Positions 1 through 13,495 are shown, counted from the stretch's first letter. The stretch: 64,000 bases of DNA from Scylla paramamosain (GCF_035594125.1 NC_087183.1:10931868-10995867), one strand, 5' to 3'. Notes: generated by a model not told the origin, from the letters alone. Numbers and translations are program-made.

Positions 1-171
1 AAAGAAGGATCCATGGTCACTTAATAATGGAGCCAAAAAATCATGCATCAACCAATTCACATTCATAAATAAAGAATATGACAAAGGCACATATCTACAA
101 AGAAAACTCATTAAAGAAATATATCAATGAAACAAGAACACTGCACAAAAGAAGTCTGCTTTGACACTCAC

Positions 172-415
172 TCTTAGGTTCAGTACCAAAGCTTGGAGCA
201 GTGCTGGGAATGGCAGGCCTGGCTGCTGCATTTTTCCTTTTGGCTGCCTCATCTCCACTGTCATCTGAGTCACTGTCTGATTGGTGGCGAGACTGGCCCT
301 TCTTTGCATGTCGCTCATGGGTCTGAAGTAACACCATGACATCATCTGCCCCACTGTTGTTGCCACTACCCTGCTGTGGGTGGCTACTGGAGGAGGGCAC
401 AGCCTTAGACTCACT
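172..415 (-). CDS. GTF2E1: GTF2E1 exon 8 (Ser/Asp-rich region)
   Basis: 81 codons with DDVMVLLQTHERH (compare the human EEVMRALLIHEKK) followed by an acidic Ser/Asp run. The donor GTGAGT at 171-166 is in phase 1, so at least one more exon lies left of the window. Confidence 0.87.
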
Positions 416-3327
416 CTGCAAGGAAGAGAGGTGTGAATGTTACTGAAGACAAACTGAGAAAATAAGAGAAAATGCAAAACACTCAACTCCTTATAAGTTA
501 GGGCTTAAATATGACTGTCCTGTTTCTAGTGCCTTCATATCCTAACATCTGTATGATTAAAAATAATTTCATAAACAATGTGACAACTCTAATGAATGTA
601 GCTGGAAGTACTGGTAATCCTTGTTTTCTCATAGAGAAAAATATCCCAGGCCAGCACTTCTGAGCTGCAGACCTGTGGATTGGTGGCATCTGAGGTGGTA
701 ATGTTGGTGGTGATGAGGGAGGTGGCATCAGACAACCATATGGGTTTCTCCTTGGTCTGCACTGTCTCCTCTCCTGTGCCTTCTGCATTGATGTTCACGT
801 CTATTGAACCCGCAACCTGTGGATCAAGGTAAATTACTTAATTAAAACTCACTGCATTATGGCATTCAATTCCTACAAATATGCTATAAAAGCAATACAA
901 AATATATCATGTAGTGCTTCCATAAAAGTTAGGACTTTTAGAATTAGCAAAGTTCAAGGAAAAAAGTCATAAATTAGGTAGGTGCATTGCTTTCAAGAGA
1001 ACTTTAAATATATTGGTAATATATTATGTTTTTCTTGAGTGTGGAAGACAGCCTGTTTTAAGAAAACAAATATCAATTGAAGGATGATGGAGAATATAAT
1101 TTCCCTCACCTGGAAGCCTGACTTTTTGGTGGAGTCTCCTGACCAGACATGAGAATTGTCATTACCAGGAGCCTTGGGCTTGACTTGTCTGTGGGAGGAA
1201 GAAGTATGTGTTCAGAGCAGTAGTGGACATTATGAATACATTCTAATCTAAATCTTTATCACTTTCCACTTCCATATGTTAAAACTGAACTGTAATGTAA
1301 AGTGTGCTGGACAGTGAAGATGATATCTACATTTTCAATCATTTATCTCTTACATACAGTGAAAGATACTGAGATTATGATGACTCACACACAAACAAAA
1401 TACCATTAAATGTGTGCTAAAAAATCTCAAAAGCTTAATTAAAACCAATCAATAATGAGCTAATTATACACTTTGTAGACACTCTCTTATACAGACTATA
1501 CTTAACTTTTTAAGACTTGTACAAAAGTAATGAACAAGGAAAATAAGAACCACTGAAAAATTTGTCAAAGCTGTGGCCACAATGATACATCAAAGATCCC
1601 TGCAAATATTTAAGGGAAAAATATGGCATACAAAAACAATACACATCAACTTTACCCTGGTTTCTTGATGTCACTGAAGTCTTTAGGCTGAGGCTCTGAG
1701 AACTTTGCAGCCAGTTTAATATTTTCAACCTGTAACAGAGAACAGACTTACAACACAGTTCCTAATACAGAACTTATTGACAAGAAATAATTAAATAAAT
1801 TAAATATTCATGCAATAAGACATTTATTAGAAAGAATATTTATTAGAATAGTGGTAATGATGATAAATAATAAGCAAAATGTCAGAGGATTCACCATAAA
1901 AAAAATTGCAATTAAGATGAGTTACATGATTAAAGGCAATGTCCCTCTAAATGACTAGGATAAAGCAAGGATAGATTGACACATGAAATGGCAGACTGTA
2001 CATCCAGCCAGTCCTCCTTCCAGTATCTCAAAAAATTATGACCAAGATCAATATGTGAACAAACATCAGCATTCCACACCTCTCTCAGCAGATTGAACAG
2101 TGGCTCCATCTGCTCATTGAACTTGGTGAGGAGAAGACGTGTGTCATGGCGCGGCATCCCTGACATGTCTTCCTGTACCTCCTGCTTACAAATAATACAC
2201 AGCAGTTGCCCTGTTGTTATGTCCAGCAGCTGATCTGCCTGCCAAGGAAGCAATTACATATGTCATCACCTCAGTAAACATCTCCTAAAATACCTGATTC
2301 TTTTCTTCCATACACCTAATTATATACCACACAAGTGAGAAAGCACCCAAGAACTAGAATATGCAACCACATATACAGCAAATCTTTAAGATTAAAAATT
2401 CAGCCTGACTACTAGTAAAAACTGTGGAAAATTAATATGACCACTAAATCTAAATCATTAGTGCTGGGATGAGCAGCACAGCACCATCCTGAGGACCACA
2501 CCTCCAAATCAGTGTAGGTTCGCTGACAATAATGGCAGATGAAGGAAGCTCGACTTGTTTGATCTCGTTCTTCCATTTCCAATTTCTTCCTCATGTGGTC
2601 CAGTTTGTATTTTACCACATTCACAAAACTCTGTAAGATCAAAAAAATAAAAGTACAGGTCCAGGATTATCTGTAAAAACAGACTGGATCTCTAATGATC
2701 TGATGTATACAATCTTTTAATTTTCATCTCAATGTTAAAATAGATACAGACAATACACTCCAGCTCCTCCATCTCTCCAACACAGCTGAGTGGTCATTTG
2801 AGAGGGATGCAGCAGGTGGGAAAGATGGTAACATTTTACATATTTAGCAAAGAACCCACAAAAAATCATCAGAATATTAAAGCTGTATTTTTTTTTTTTG
2901 TATATGTAACACCAATGACTCACCTTGTAGTTGATAAAATAGTACTGTTCCTTCTGTGTTTTATTGTCCTCAAGAGTGACCATCTTCATGCGGGCCTGGA
3001 TGAAGCGGTCGGCACGCAGGGTGCTGATCCTCTGCCTTAGCATCTTGCGGTCAAACTTGAGCAAGTCACACAAATCCTCCTCACTCATACCTGTTGGATT
3101 GAAAAACTTATGCCTAAGTCATCAGTGCATGTATCTCTGGATCACTGGTGGAAAACTTCTTGTCTAATCACTATTAATTCATTCATGTCTCCTATGCCCA
3201 ACTTACAAAAGTTGCGGACAAGCATGTCGATGATGAGGATGTCCTCTGTGGTGTAGAAGCCACGCACCACCAGGCGAACCAACATCTGCAGCTTCTGAGG
3301 CACCTCCATTAACACCTCCCCATCCAT
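172..3327 (-). CDS. GTF2E1: General transcription factor IIE subunit 1 (TFIIE-alpha), 3'-truncated by window
   Basis: Eight spliced coding exons (complement): 3207-3327, 2924-3090, 2502-2630, 2080-2238, 1656-1729, 1110-1188, 673-816, 172-415. All junctions are GT-AG and phases agree, giving 372 residues before the window edge. TFIIE-alpha joins TFIIE-beta in the RNA polymerase II pre-initiation complex and recruits and stimulates TFIIH. The N-terminal winged helix (about residues 10-100, with MSEEDLCDLLKFDRK and YYFINYK blocks), a C4 zinc finger (Cys128, Cys131, Cys153, Cys156, with 21 residues between the Cys pairs as in the human protein) and the following FNEQMEPLFNLLRE helix match the family closely. 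Exon 8 is the acidic/Ser-rich segment. The C-terminal acidic tail that binds TFIIH lies before base 1. The ATG at 3327 opens MDGEVLMEVP, matching the family's MADPDVLTEVP start; a CAG acceptor at 3350 suggests a 5'-UTR intron. Confidence 0.95.
673..816 (-). CDS. GTF2E1: GTF2E1 exon 7 (PIWL motif)
   Basis: 48 codons containing KEKPIWLSDAT, like the KxxPxWLxEST motif of the family. The donor CAG|GTCTGC is chosen because it gives phase 0 to match exon 8; its sequence is weak, so the 3' boundary is less certain. Confidence 0.78.
1110..1188 (-). CDS. GTF2E1: GTF2E1 exon 6
   Basis: Completes the Gly codon opened by exon 5 and continues QVKPKAPGNDNSHVWSG. Donor GTGAGG, phase 0. This linker part is poorly conserved in the family. 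Confidence 0.85.
1656..1729 (-). CDS. GTF2E1: GTF2E1 exon 5
   Basis: Residues 193-217 (VENIKLAAKF and onward), phase 2 at its end; donor GTAAAG. The length fits the neighbouring phases exactly. Confidence 0.88.
2080..2238 (-). CDS. GTF2E1: GTF2E1 exon 4 (second half of zinc finger)
   Basis: Residues 140-192, second CxxC pair (Cys153/156) and the conserved FNEQMEPL helix. I end the exon at GAG|GTGTGG because this joins LLRE directly to VENIKLA. Reading on would reach a stop without family similarity. Confidence 0.92.
2502..2630 (-). CDS. GTF2E1: GTF2E1 exon 3 (first half of zinc finger)
   Basis: Residues 97-139, VNVVKYKLDHMRKK followed by the first CxxC pair (Cys128/131). The donor is GTGTGG, weaker than the others, but it is fixed by the conserved TDLE-ADQL joint. 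Confidence 0.94.
2924..3090 (-). CDS. GTF2E1: GTF2E1 exon 2 (winged helix)
   Basis: Residues 41-96, the rest of the winged-helix core. The acceptor reads CCAACAG and the donor GTGAGT, phase 0. Confidence 0.95.
3207..3327 (-). CDS. GTF2E1: GTF2E1 exon 1 (start codon, winged-helix start)
   Basis: Residues 1-40. The donor GTAAGT lies at 3206-3201, phase 1. The residue completed across the junction is Cys41, matching the Cys in the human RNSC segment. Confidence 0.93.
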
Positions 3328-3349
3328 CTTGACAATCTTCAGCAGTCAC

Positions 3350-4428
3350 CTGGAGGGAAGATGAGGATAGACAGTCAACTCAAGGCACTGTTAACTTAGC
3401 CCATCAATGTCAGCTCAACCCACTGTCAACAAACCAGTGTCAACTCAGACAAATTTGCATGACTAACTCAGCCCATCATCCACATCAACCCTGACCACAG
3501 CATTTTCAATATATTTGTGGATAGTCTTACTGCATGGTGTCCAGCTCACTCTAACAAGACTAATCTATTTCTTTTTTTATTTTTACTTACCATTAACTTT
3601 GAAGTACAGTCATATTGGTACTTAATTCCTTTTTGCGTCACAAACATTGTACCAAGCTTATATTTCTCTGTCTAAAACTAAACGTCCTGTCTCACTCACT
3701 AAATCCTATTGTCTCACTCAATGGGGAGCCAGCAAATGAGTTCCTGCTAAGTTTGAAAAAATGGCAATACTGGCTGAAATAAATTCAATAATAATGTTGA
3801 CTTTGAGCCATGATTCTTAACGATTACCACATACCTATCTCATATTGAGTGGCCAAGCCTGTTATTTCCCACCAATAAAATCCCCGCCAAAGTCTCCCAC
3901 ACACCATGTAGTTCACGTAATTATGGCACTATCTACATTTACTATGATTCTTTGCTGATTATAATCCAACCTTTGATAAGTATAAGACGTGATGAGACTA
4001 TTACCGGCTACCTGGAAAACGTAACAACAGAGATACGACGATAAACACCAGCAGTAGAGGCAGCACATCCAGATTTTGTTGATGTTTGTTTGGCCAGTGG
4101 CTGGGAGAAGCACACTGATCTTGATCTTCACCACTCCCGTTATCCATCACAAGCTGCATTACCTCATTTATTACCCCTACTTGAACTCATGAAAAGTCAA
4201 AACAATAAAGTTACGGTCTAATATTACACATTATTTCGTAAGATATTCTCGATAGCATAACGCGGATTTAATTTCATTCCGTATCACGCTAAGATTTGAA
4301 GGGCAGACTCTTCTGTTTGAATGCTTCGCTCTTGTGAGCCTCCAGTATTTTGCCTTACAGAAGCGAGCGACTGCCATAGGGCAAAGCTCGTTGGTACACC
4401 TATCACACTATATAACCCAATAACCACC

Positions 4429-4474
<46 letters not shown>

Positions 4475-4585
4475 GCAACAATCTAAAAACCCACTTCAGA
4501 GTAATACTAACTCAATTATTCTATGAACCTAAAGCTGGCTTATTACTCTCCTTTGCAGTAACTCTATTCACTTGGCCACCTAACC

Positions 4586-4616
<31 letters not shown>

Positions 4617-5760
4617 TTTGAATAAACAGAGTGAAGTGAAGGGACTGTCCACGTGTGCCTGACCTTGACTGTCCCGCCGCGGCACTAAGATCACAGTTAT
4701 TATACTTTATTTGCCGTGCTCACTGCGTCTACTGGGAGACTAGAAAGATAATTGAGTCGAGTTATATTTAGCTTTGAAAAGCCCTTCACCATATTTTTAC
4801 ATTTCGCGAGATGGTCGAAGGGTTGGGCGTTTTAATCCGTTTGATTTCGGTTAAAGTTTCGTTCTCGACATTTTCGGTTTTATGTTTTGCTTACTTAGGA
4901 TACATTACTGCTCCCTTCGAAAATCAGAGACGTAAATCAGACTTGTTGAAGGGGTAGGATGCGTTTTCACATTTACTCAAATGCTAAGTTAGATTCATGA
5001 AGTTATGTGTTCTGTCACTTCCTTTAATTTGTCTAATTAAACAATCTTGAGCTATCATTCACTTAGAATACTTCGTTAAAAATTATACATCTTTAATGCT
5101 ACGCCAGCTTCATATATTTAGGTGTTCAATGTCGCTCACTACAATGCATCTCCTTTCCCAGATGCTGCTTTATTCGGGGTTGATCCACTCGTTCTATTCT
5201 CACATTTTCATCAAGACATAACTACGAAATGTTCGCCTTATCACCACTCTTTTCTTTTTTTTTTTTTTTTCAGTCTCACTTCCGTGGTGTTAAATCTATT
5301 GCTGATTGCTACTCTTCTTTTACTGTTATTTCCGTGGTTATTGCTCCTGTGAACTCGTGAACTGCATGTCCCCCTAACACCCGCAACTTCACTGCATGAG
5401 TTTCACCATTTATTCTCACCATTACTTTACCCACCTTACTAATGCAAGAGTTAGCCAGCATCGTCATTTTTCACTACTCTGCTTTATTTATTTATTTATT
5501 TATTTATTTTTCGATTTTTTATCACCTAAATTCCAAGAAAGTATGAAGATACCCATGGAACTATATTTATCATACCCCTTTCGACAGATTTTATACTGTC
5601 CGTTACAGTGGTGTGTGTGTGTTCACTTATCTACATTAGATTTTGAATATAAATTAGTTAAATTATATGCTTTATACAACAAATGCACTACCTATGTTAA
5701 ATAACCAATGAAAAATCCAACCGAATCAAGAGGCAATGGTCTTCGCAAGGCCGCTCCGTC
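3350..5760. other. Intergenic / 5' flank of GTF2E1
   Basis: No coding gene seen. It should contain the GTF2E1 promoter and perhaps a non-coding first exon. It holds ACC/AAC triplet repeats near 4425-4475, (AC)n at 4589-4616 and a (TTTA)n stretch near 5490. I could not pinpoint a core promoter. Confidence 0.5.
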
Positions 5761-5766
5761 CCTCGA

Positions 5767-5869
<103 letters not shown>

Positions 5870-6138
5870 TCTAGTTCCGTGGACTGGTATGTTGACTGTG
5901 TATGAGTGACACCTGAATCAGGCAGGAGGAACGCGCTTGCAGCTAAACCAAACCACAGCACATCAAGACGGTGTATTGTGGTGGGTGCAGTAATGTGTTC
6001 TACTACTGACACTACACTAACATTGAAAATGTAGCTTCTGTGTAGGAGTCATGTTGATTTCTATATAAGGAGGCTATTTAATTAATCTTCCAATGTCGAG
6101 AGATAAGTCAGGCACGACCATGACGTTCAAAGACAAAG

Positions 6139-6240
6139 AGTCAGTCTGGGCAAGTCCTCCCTTGTTGCCTATCATATCGTGTCAAGGGAGCGAGACATTG
6201 GGAAGTCAGTCTAGGAAAGTTCCCCCTCGTTGCCTCTCCG
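6139..6240. repeat. Imperfect 65-bp-period direct repeat (2 copies)
   Basis: A roughly 35-base segment beginning at 6141 (TCAGTCTGGGCAAG) recurs at 6206 (TCAGTCTAGGAAAG) with about 80% identity. Its role is unknown. Confidence 0.6.
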
Positions 6241-7311
6241 TTCTGTGCGTAGCGAAGAGCAAGGGGAGGACTGACGGCGTGGGCCTGGGGTGAAATTCGG
6301 GGCTACCACGCCACCAGGCACCATAAACCTTACAACCCCTACCGGTACTGAACCACACGATGACTTGCAAGGGTAGCATAAGGGACAAGTGCAGTTGCGG
6401 TGCTGGAACCAACAACGAACCAAGCAACGCGCCCTCTACTCCATCTTGAGGAAATTTCTACAGGGGATTCTCGTCCAAGTTTGAACAAAGTAAAAACAGT
6501 GTTGGCCTAACCCGCTGAATTTGAGTCTGGCTAACTTTTTCACAAGAAATTTTCAATAGCGATAGATCTTATTTTTCTTGTTAAAATAAGCTACGTGATT
6601 TCACTACACTACTCTATAACAGAATTAGAGAAAAAAAATGCAGTATATAGAACAGGAGAGAAAAGGTGTGGTCTAAACCTACTAATGTCTGTTGTGAAGG
6701 TTATAAGCTGTTTGCTGGTATGGTAATGTATTATGCGTGATGAATACAGGCAAGGGTAGCTTATAGTAGTGCTGCACTTACATAAATAATGACCGCATGA
6801 ACACATACAGTATACATTAAGGTGCTAACACACAGGCCAGCCAAGGCGGGTACTGGGCAACACGAGGACCCAGGAGAGGTGCAGAAAGCTAATCTCCGAC
6901 ACGAGGAATTTAGGAATTTCAGAGGTGGACCAAAGACGGTTGGTTGGTTACCTGTCCTCACCTCCCCATCCCTCCCCTCCCGCTACACCACCTCTCCCTT
7001 TCCTTCCACCTCTCCCATTTTTTTTTTTTTTTCCTCTTTCTCTACTTTCAACCGCATCCGTACTTATCATTTATCACAATAGTGTGTATGTTACAAGATT
7101 TCGAGCGGAGAAGCATGTCAGAGATAATATGTAAAGAATAAAAGTTTGAAATAATTAGCTTTTAACATTGTCTCTTTTGCCAGTCATGTCCAAGTTCCCA
7201 ATTTTCGACAGGATTAGAAGCGGACGAAACTATGCAATTCTAAAGTTTCCTTACTTAAAATGCAAACCGCTAAAAACAACCAAATCGGGTCGCTTTCTGA
7301 TTTTGCCGGTA

Positions 7312-7317
7312 TATAAA
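7312..7317 (+). promoter_or_regulatory. Candidate TATA box
   Basis: TATAAA sits at the left edge of a GC-rich stretch (about 7.3-8.05 kb) in otherwise AT-rich intergenic DNA. A CAGT initiator-like site lies near 7349. Downstream a consensus donor (GGAG|GTGAGT) occurs at 7931-7940 on the same strand, which would fit a non-coding first exon of about 0.6 kb. No coding sequence follows that I recognise, so this is only a suggestion. Confidence 0.25.
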
Positions 7318-8196
7318 GAGGTGCATGTGAATCAGCGCCGGGCGTGCACAGTATTGGCAGCACTGATCAGAAGGCAGGGACATGCGGAGGGCGTGAGCTG
7401 TGTGGTGGTGGCCTGCTGTGTTGCCGCCCGATCAAGGATTCTCTTTGTCACCAGTGCCGCATCCACACCTGTATTTTATCACCCACCCGAGTTGAAGGTA
7501 AAGACGAGAGTGCCACTGATAGTGCCGCGGCACCCCTCGCTTCCTTCATGAGGATGCAGAGCAGTGTTCAGAGCCCACAGCCTCGGGAGTAACCAACCAC
7601 TAAAGAGGCATCGCGCATCCTGGGGCGAGAGGGAGCGGCGATGGGGAGCTGGGGGTTGGGGGCGGGGAGAGAGGCGGCGGGAAGGAGCGGGAGTTGTGGA
7701 GGTGGGGCCATGGAGCGGGAGGGAGGGGATCAGGGAGGGAGGAGGACCAGAATCAGGTTAACCAACATCAAGTGCTCAGTATTCGTTGTGTATTTCTCGG
7801 CGAAGCACCTCCCTCGCTCCCTCCCGCACCCCCCACCCCCTCAAACGTTCAGTGAATCGCACGAACACCACCGGGCAGGACGAGGCGCAGCCCGTGCGGC
7901 GCTCCTGGGGAACACGAGGAGCGGAACGCGGGAGGTGAGTCTGGAGGCGCCGTGAGAAAGGTTCCGCAGCCTTGTGTGGCGCAGTTTGTTCCGAAAGCTG
8001 CCACAAGCCCGCGCGGCGGCGGCGGCGGCGGCGGGGAGGCTAACAGGCCCGCCACTCACCCCCGTCCCAGTCATCAAAGTTGGACTTAGTCAAGTTACTC
8101 AACCGTACTAACTTTACGACTCTAGATTCTAGAAAAATTGGTACTCGTCCCGCTGAAAGTACACCAAGGGTTTCTTTCGTGCCGCACGTATATCCA

Positions 8197-8200
<4 letters not shown>

Positions 8201-8281
<81 letters not shown>
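8201..8281. repeat. (AT)n microsatellite
   Basis: About 80 bases of pure AT dinucleotide. Confidence 0.97.
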
Positions 8282-8284
<3 letters not shown>

Positions 8285-10592
8285 CACACACAGAGCTGTG
8301 TCTGCCGGACACTCGTACTGAGAACAGTGAGCAAGGGTCCCAGACTTGATTAAGACTGAATGATGTCACACACACACACACATACACACATACACACACA
8401 CACACAGGAGTGACGTGGACGTTTCTCTTTTCAGTGCATTGCGGCGCCGCGGAACAAGGACGGACGGCATCCGACACGCGGTGCGTCGCCTCGAAACCAT
8501 TACTCTTGTATCGGTCCCGCGAACTCGTTCGTCGGAGCTCGGTCGTTCTGCATCGGTGGAGGAAATGGTTGGTTGGTTGGCTTGTTGGAAGGGCGGCGTG
8601 TGGGCGGATGGGCGTGCTTCTGGTACATGGTCCTTCAATCATGACTAGATCCACACTCATCCACCTGCGCGTCGGAAGTCTGCAGCGAGGGGAGGAGACC
8701 TTTGTCTTACAGGGAGGGAGTGCGGTGGCCTTGTGCATGGCCAAGGCTACTGCCGCTACGCCTACCTGAACACGTTGGTAGGGTAGTCATCGCCTGCCTC
8801 ACTCCCAATCCCTGCCTTACTCGGGCGTGTTTTGAGAACAGTTGGTAAGGAATTCCTGAAGCCCAAACCTCACCTCCCCCCTCGCCCCACGATGTCCAGA
8901 ACGCCAGAGCTCAGGAACTGTATGTCTGATGAGGGCGTGTTCGTGGCCCGTTCCCCACACAGACACCCGTCCCTTGCGTCTAGACTGTTGAAGCTGGGTG
9001 ACGTGCAGTCCCTGCTTCACTTTGGCCTGTGGGCTGCGCGATGTCAGGTGATTCAGCCCCTTGTCCCTATCGGGTCGTCGAGTCAAGCAGGACCATACCC
9101 ACAACACCCAGACTGCCCGTGAGATTGGTGAGCCTGAACCACAGCGGGGGAAGCTGGCCTGGCTGGGCGCCGGGTGAGCGTCCACACCCTTACCGAAGCC
9201 ATGGCTGGCCGGTTCCTCGACTAGGGGTGACCCGGCCCTCCAACCGCACTCCTGCTCGCCCGAGAACCAGAGTAGTGTTGTGTTCAGTCTCCGAAAACCC
9301 ATCACTAAAACAGATAAATGTAGAGAGAGAGAGAGAGAAATCGGGTACAATACAATGTCTGGATGGTAGGTATTTGGGAATGCGAACTTGAGACCCGAGA
9401 AATGGACACGTGGCGGCCGATGCGGCAAGTGTGCCCACGCTGGGTGAGGAACGACTGCCACAGCCATCCACAGGCCAGTGCCCCCGGTTCTTGCCATGGC
9501 ACGTGGCCTTCAGTAGTTATAACAGGCGCACAACCACTCTTAAGAAAATTTTGGTAATAACAATATTATTATATATCGTGGCGTTTTATTCCCTTGAGTG
9601 CACTTGGCTGCACCGCGGCATGTTTCACCCAGAATAATGCCAAGGGGCCCTCTAATGCCACCTACAAGAAGAGCGGTCCTGCCTGGCTGCCTCCTGTCCA
9701 CCCTGCTTGTACTCGCACCCGTATTCTCAGCCTCGGTGAAAGGGGTGAATAGGTTGCTCCATTCATGCAACGGTGAGGCCTGGGGCGTGAGCCTCCTATG
9801 TGAAGGTGACTCGGGCCACCGGCCAGGCAAAGCAGGCAGTGGTGTGTGGCTGTGCCTGCATGGTGGATGTGCTGCGCGGTGGGGCACGCCACCAGGGCTG
9901 CGCATGGTCACTCATTCAATGAAAATAACAAGTCTGCAGCTGTCTATTGCATTCGCACACACCATGCCCCCTAACCCATCACCCTTCTCACTCATGAACA
10001 TAAACCTGATTTTTGTATTTGGTTAGAAATACTGAGTCCACCCATACATCAATGTGTGTGTGTGTATGTGTGTGTATATATGTATGTGTATGTATGTGCG
10101 CGAACACATGGCACCCGCACGGCCAGCCAGGGTCGCATTGCCCCGGGAGTCGTGTTACACCGCCACCCTCACTCTTTCACTCTTCCGCGCTGACCCAACT
10201 AGTCCCACCCACAACCCTTCACACTGCAAGCACAGTAACATTACTGCATCCGCTTCTTAACACCGAAGCCTCACTTTGAATGACGAATGCATTGTTTAAG
10301 AAATTAGGCTCGGCAGCGGAAAGTTTAACACGTACAAAGCTCAAGTTTACTGTTTAACCTTTTTAACCTTGAACTTTGCTTGTATACCTTCATTCCTCGT
10401 CCCAGCATATCGGTAAGCTTGCGGTGCTTTGGCGGTGATTCAGGCATGTTATGTGAGGTGTAATAAAGTACAAAGTTGAGTAATAGACGGCCAACCAACA
10501 CCGCTTGGGGGTACATACTCGTATTACATCACGGCCCTGACTTAAATATTTACAAAGCTTATGATAGCGAGGTGGTGGTGGTGGCGATGATG

Positions 10593-10594
<2 letters not shown>

Positions 10595-10659
<65 letters not shown>

Positions 10660-10673
10660 CAAGTTGTTGTAGA

Positions 10674-10707
<34 letters not shown>

Positions 10708-10733
10708 GAGAGAGAGAGAGAGAGAGAGAGAGA
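10595..10733. repeat. Compound (TC)n-(TG)n-(GA)n microsatellite
   Basis: (TC)n 10595-10656, (TG)n about 10677-10705, then (GA)n about 10708-10733. Confidence 0.95.
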
Positions 10734-11573
10734 CATGCGGGCGCCTGCATGATCTTGTCAACTACTTAATTACTGAACATTTAAGTGTAACCTTAATTAG
10801 GTCTCATCCTGGCCAGGGTGCCAACGGGTGACCTACCCACTACTACTACTGCTACTACTGCTACCACTACTACAATGAACACAGGAAATTCCTCTCTTTC
10901 TCCCCCCCCCTCTTCTCTCCTCCACCAGCACCATAAGCCACTTCTGAGTACTAACCAGTAAAAAAAAAGATGAAAACAGTAATAACCAAAGAGGTTTAAT
11001 AGACCTTGGTAATAGCACTTCATAATGACATGACGGCAGTAGACGAAAAGCGTTTTGGTGAAGTATCAAATATAAGCTTTGATCAGCCTTCTTTCTCATC
11101 ATCCTACTACTACTACTTTCATCTACAAGTGGTTATTTCTCCCACCGTTCTCCCTACTTCGTGCTGCTGCTGCTCCTCCTCCTCCTCATCATCATCATCA
11201 TACTACTACTACTGTTACTGCTACTGTTATAGAAAACAAATGCTTACCGTTTTTACTCTCTACTTCCTCCTCCTCCTCCTCCTCCTCCTCCTCCTACTAC
11301 TACTACTACTATTACTACTACCACCACCACCACCACCGATAAAAATACCCAAGAGTCACATCCAGCCATTGCCACCCAAAGGAAGAAGGTTCATTGCAGA
11401 CATGCTGTCACTTGCTATAAAAATTCCTTTGAAGAGTCATGAATATGGTGAGGATGACCCGGACGAGACTGTACCCAACACACACACACACACACACACA
11501 GGAATACGCATGAATGTTTTCCTTTCTTTCTACCTGCCTGGAATCGTACCCACCCACAATTTCAGTACACACA

Positions 11574-11606
<33 letters not shown>

Positions 11607-12856
11607 TAGTTTCCCGTTCTGTAATATCCTTCCTGTGAGCTTTCCATAGGTAAAGATTTGACGTCAATCCCAAGCTTGCTTACAGCTTACACACACACAC
11701 ACACACACACTTGTACAAATATGCTTACAGTATGCTTTCTCAGATCCTGTAATTCCAGTAAATAATGAGGAAACTGAAATCCTACATCATTTAATATAGG
11801 GAAAGCTGCAAGAATCCGTCAACGTTATATGTGACAGTCTCTCTTCACGTATAGTCTCGTAAAACTTGATTTAGCGCACAAATAACCTGATAACTACTTT
11901 TTATTCCATTCGCGTATCTCCCTATTTGAAAGCCAATTATCTTTTAAAATCTATCTGGATCACATGAAAATCATCCGCACTTTACTTTTTGAGTGGGTGA
12001 TACTAAGTTAGATTGGGATAGGTCAGGATACATTTGAAGAACTAACGTAACGAACTAACAAAAAGTTGTACTCGTATTGCATCACAGAAAAGCTAGGTGA
12101 CTGATCTTGTGTCCCCTATAATTTTACCAAGCTTGAGTCAGAGAGAGCAAAGTTCTCAGACTAGTTAAATTCTGATGAGAATGTGACTTTCTGCAGTGTT
12201 TCAATAATTTTAGACAATTTTCCTGGTTAAATATAAAAATGGTGGAGCTAAACATATTTCAACTATTCCATCACTTCCTCAGCTGTCAGGGATATCTCTC
12301 GGAATTACATTCAGAACTTGCTCCACACCACTGCGTTAAACTTTGAGAAGTTCAGCCAGTTAGTGAAGGGCTGTGCATGGTGCGGACTACATTGGCAACA
12401 CTGGTGGGGGTACGATCATTCAAACGTCACACACACACTTTCCATTTACATAACAGGCAGAAAAAAATCCTTGCTCAGTCTTTTGTTACTTAAGTGTGAG
12501 TACAGTTCTTACATAACAGAGGAAAGTGCAATGTAATCGCCTATAGCACACTAACCTGCAGCAACTCGTGGCTAAAAGTTTATAATCAGTTAGACATTTA
12601 TTATTATCATCATTACCACGTTTTGTTATGTATTTTTATTATTTCCTTGTTTTCTTTAACTTCGCGATGCTGTTTCTAAATTAAATACAGCACAGAATAA
12701 GCGTGATTGAAAATTCAATAACGGTAAGCAGGAAATGACACGTAAGGAAATTTTCAAGGAAAGTATTGTTGGGTGACGTGTAAAGAAAAGAAAGTGAGGA
12801 ATGAAACTGTCTGGTCGGCCGATTGGCATCGGGAATGGAGTGGGTGGCCGATTCGT

Positions 12857-13028
<172 letters not shown>

Positions 13029-13190
13029 GGATATGCAAATCATGTTCAGAATCGCTTTTGTACTGCAATGTATGTGTGTAGTGTATCCATGCAATAAAAC
13101 TTAGCACAACTCAATTCTGATTCTGAAAGCACCTAAAAACTAAGATAGATAAATAGATTAAAAATAACATTCATAATATACGTTCAACTG

Positions 13191-13215
13191 GTGTGTGTGT
13201 GTGTGTGTGTGTGTG

Positions 13216-13296
<81 letters not shown>

Positions 13297-13427
13297 GGGC
13301 GGGTGGTGAGACGGGAAGAAGAGAAGAATGGAAGGAGGGACGAGCAAGGCCAAGGAGGAGGAGGAGGAGGAGGGTGCCCCAAGATATGCCTGAGGCTGGG
13401 TCGGCAACCTCATGGTCCTAACCCACG

Positions 13428-13493
<66 letters not shown>
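13191..13493. repeat. (GT)n-(GA)n and (TC)n microsatellites
   Basis: (GT)n 13191-13216 runs into (GA)n 13218-13293. After a unique segment of about 138 bases comes (TC)n 13431-13493. The GA and TC tracts are complementary and could pair as a hairpin. Confidence 0.93.

Positions 13494-13495
<2 letters not shown>

Larger units (their letters stand above)
7300..9550. other. GC-rich non-coding patch
   Basis: Unusually GC-rich for the window, with (GCG)n at about 8013-8033 and several open frames without family similarity on both strands. It is interrupted by (AT)n at 8201-8281 and (CA)n at 8367-8406. It may be a CpG-rich promoter or non-coding exon, or simply compositional drift. Confidence 0.35.

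Noticed and set aside
1930..2079. In-frame continuation of GTF2E1 exon 4 past its donor (VWNADVCSHIDL...)
   Set aside because: Spliced joining to VENIKLA matches the family; the continuation does not.
8280..8744. 154-codon minus-strand frame
   Set aside because: Crosses a (CA)n tract, has no recognisable domain, and overlaps other equally open frames on both strands.
8817..9497. 226-codon minus-strand frame in GC-rich DNA
   Set aside because: Long only because stop codons are rare in GC-rich sequence; no domain, splice context or start context.
9598..10026. 142-codon plus-strand frame with a signal-peptide-like start (LPGCLLSTLLVLAPVFSA)
   Set aside because: No family similarity, no conserved downstream domain, and it runs into a low-complexity patch. 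One hydrophobic run in GC-rich DNA is expected by chance.
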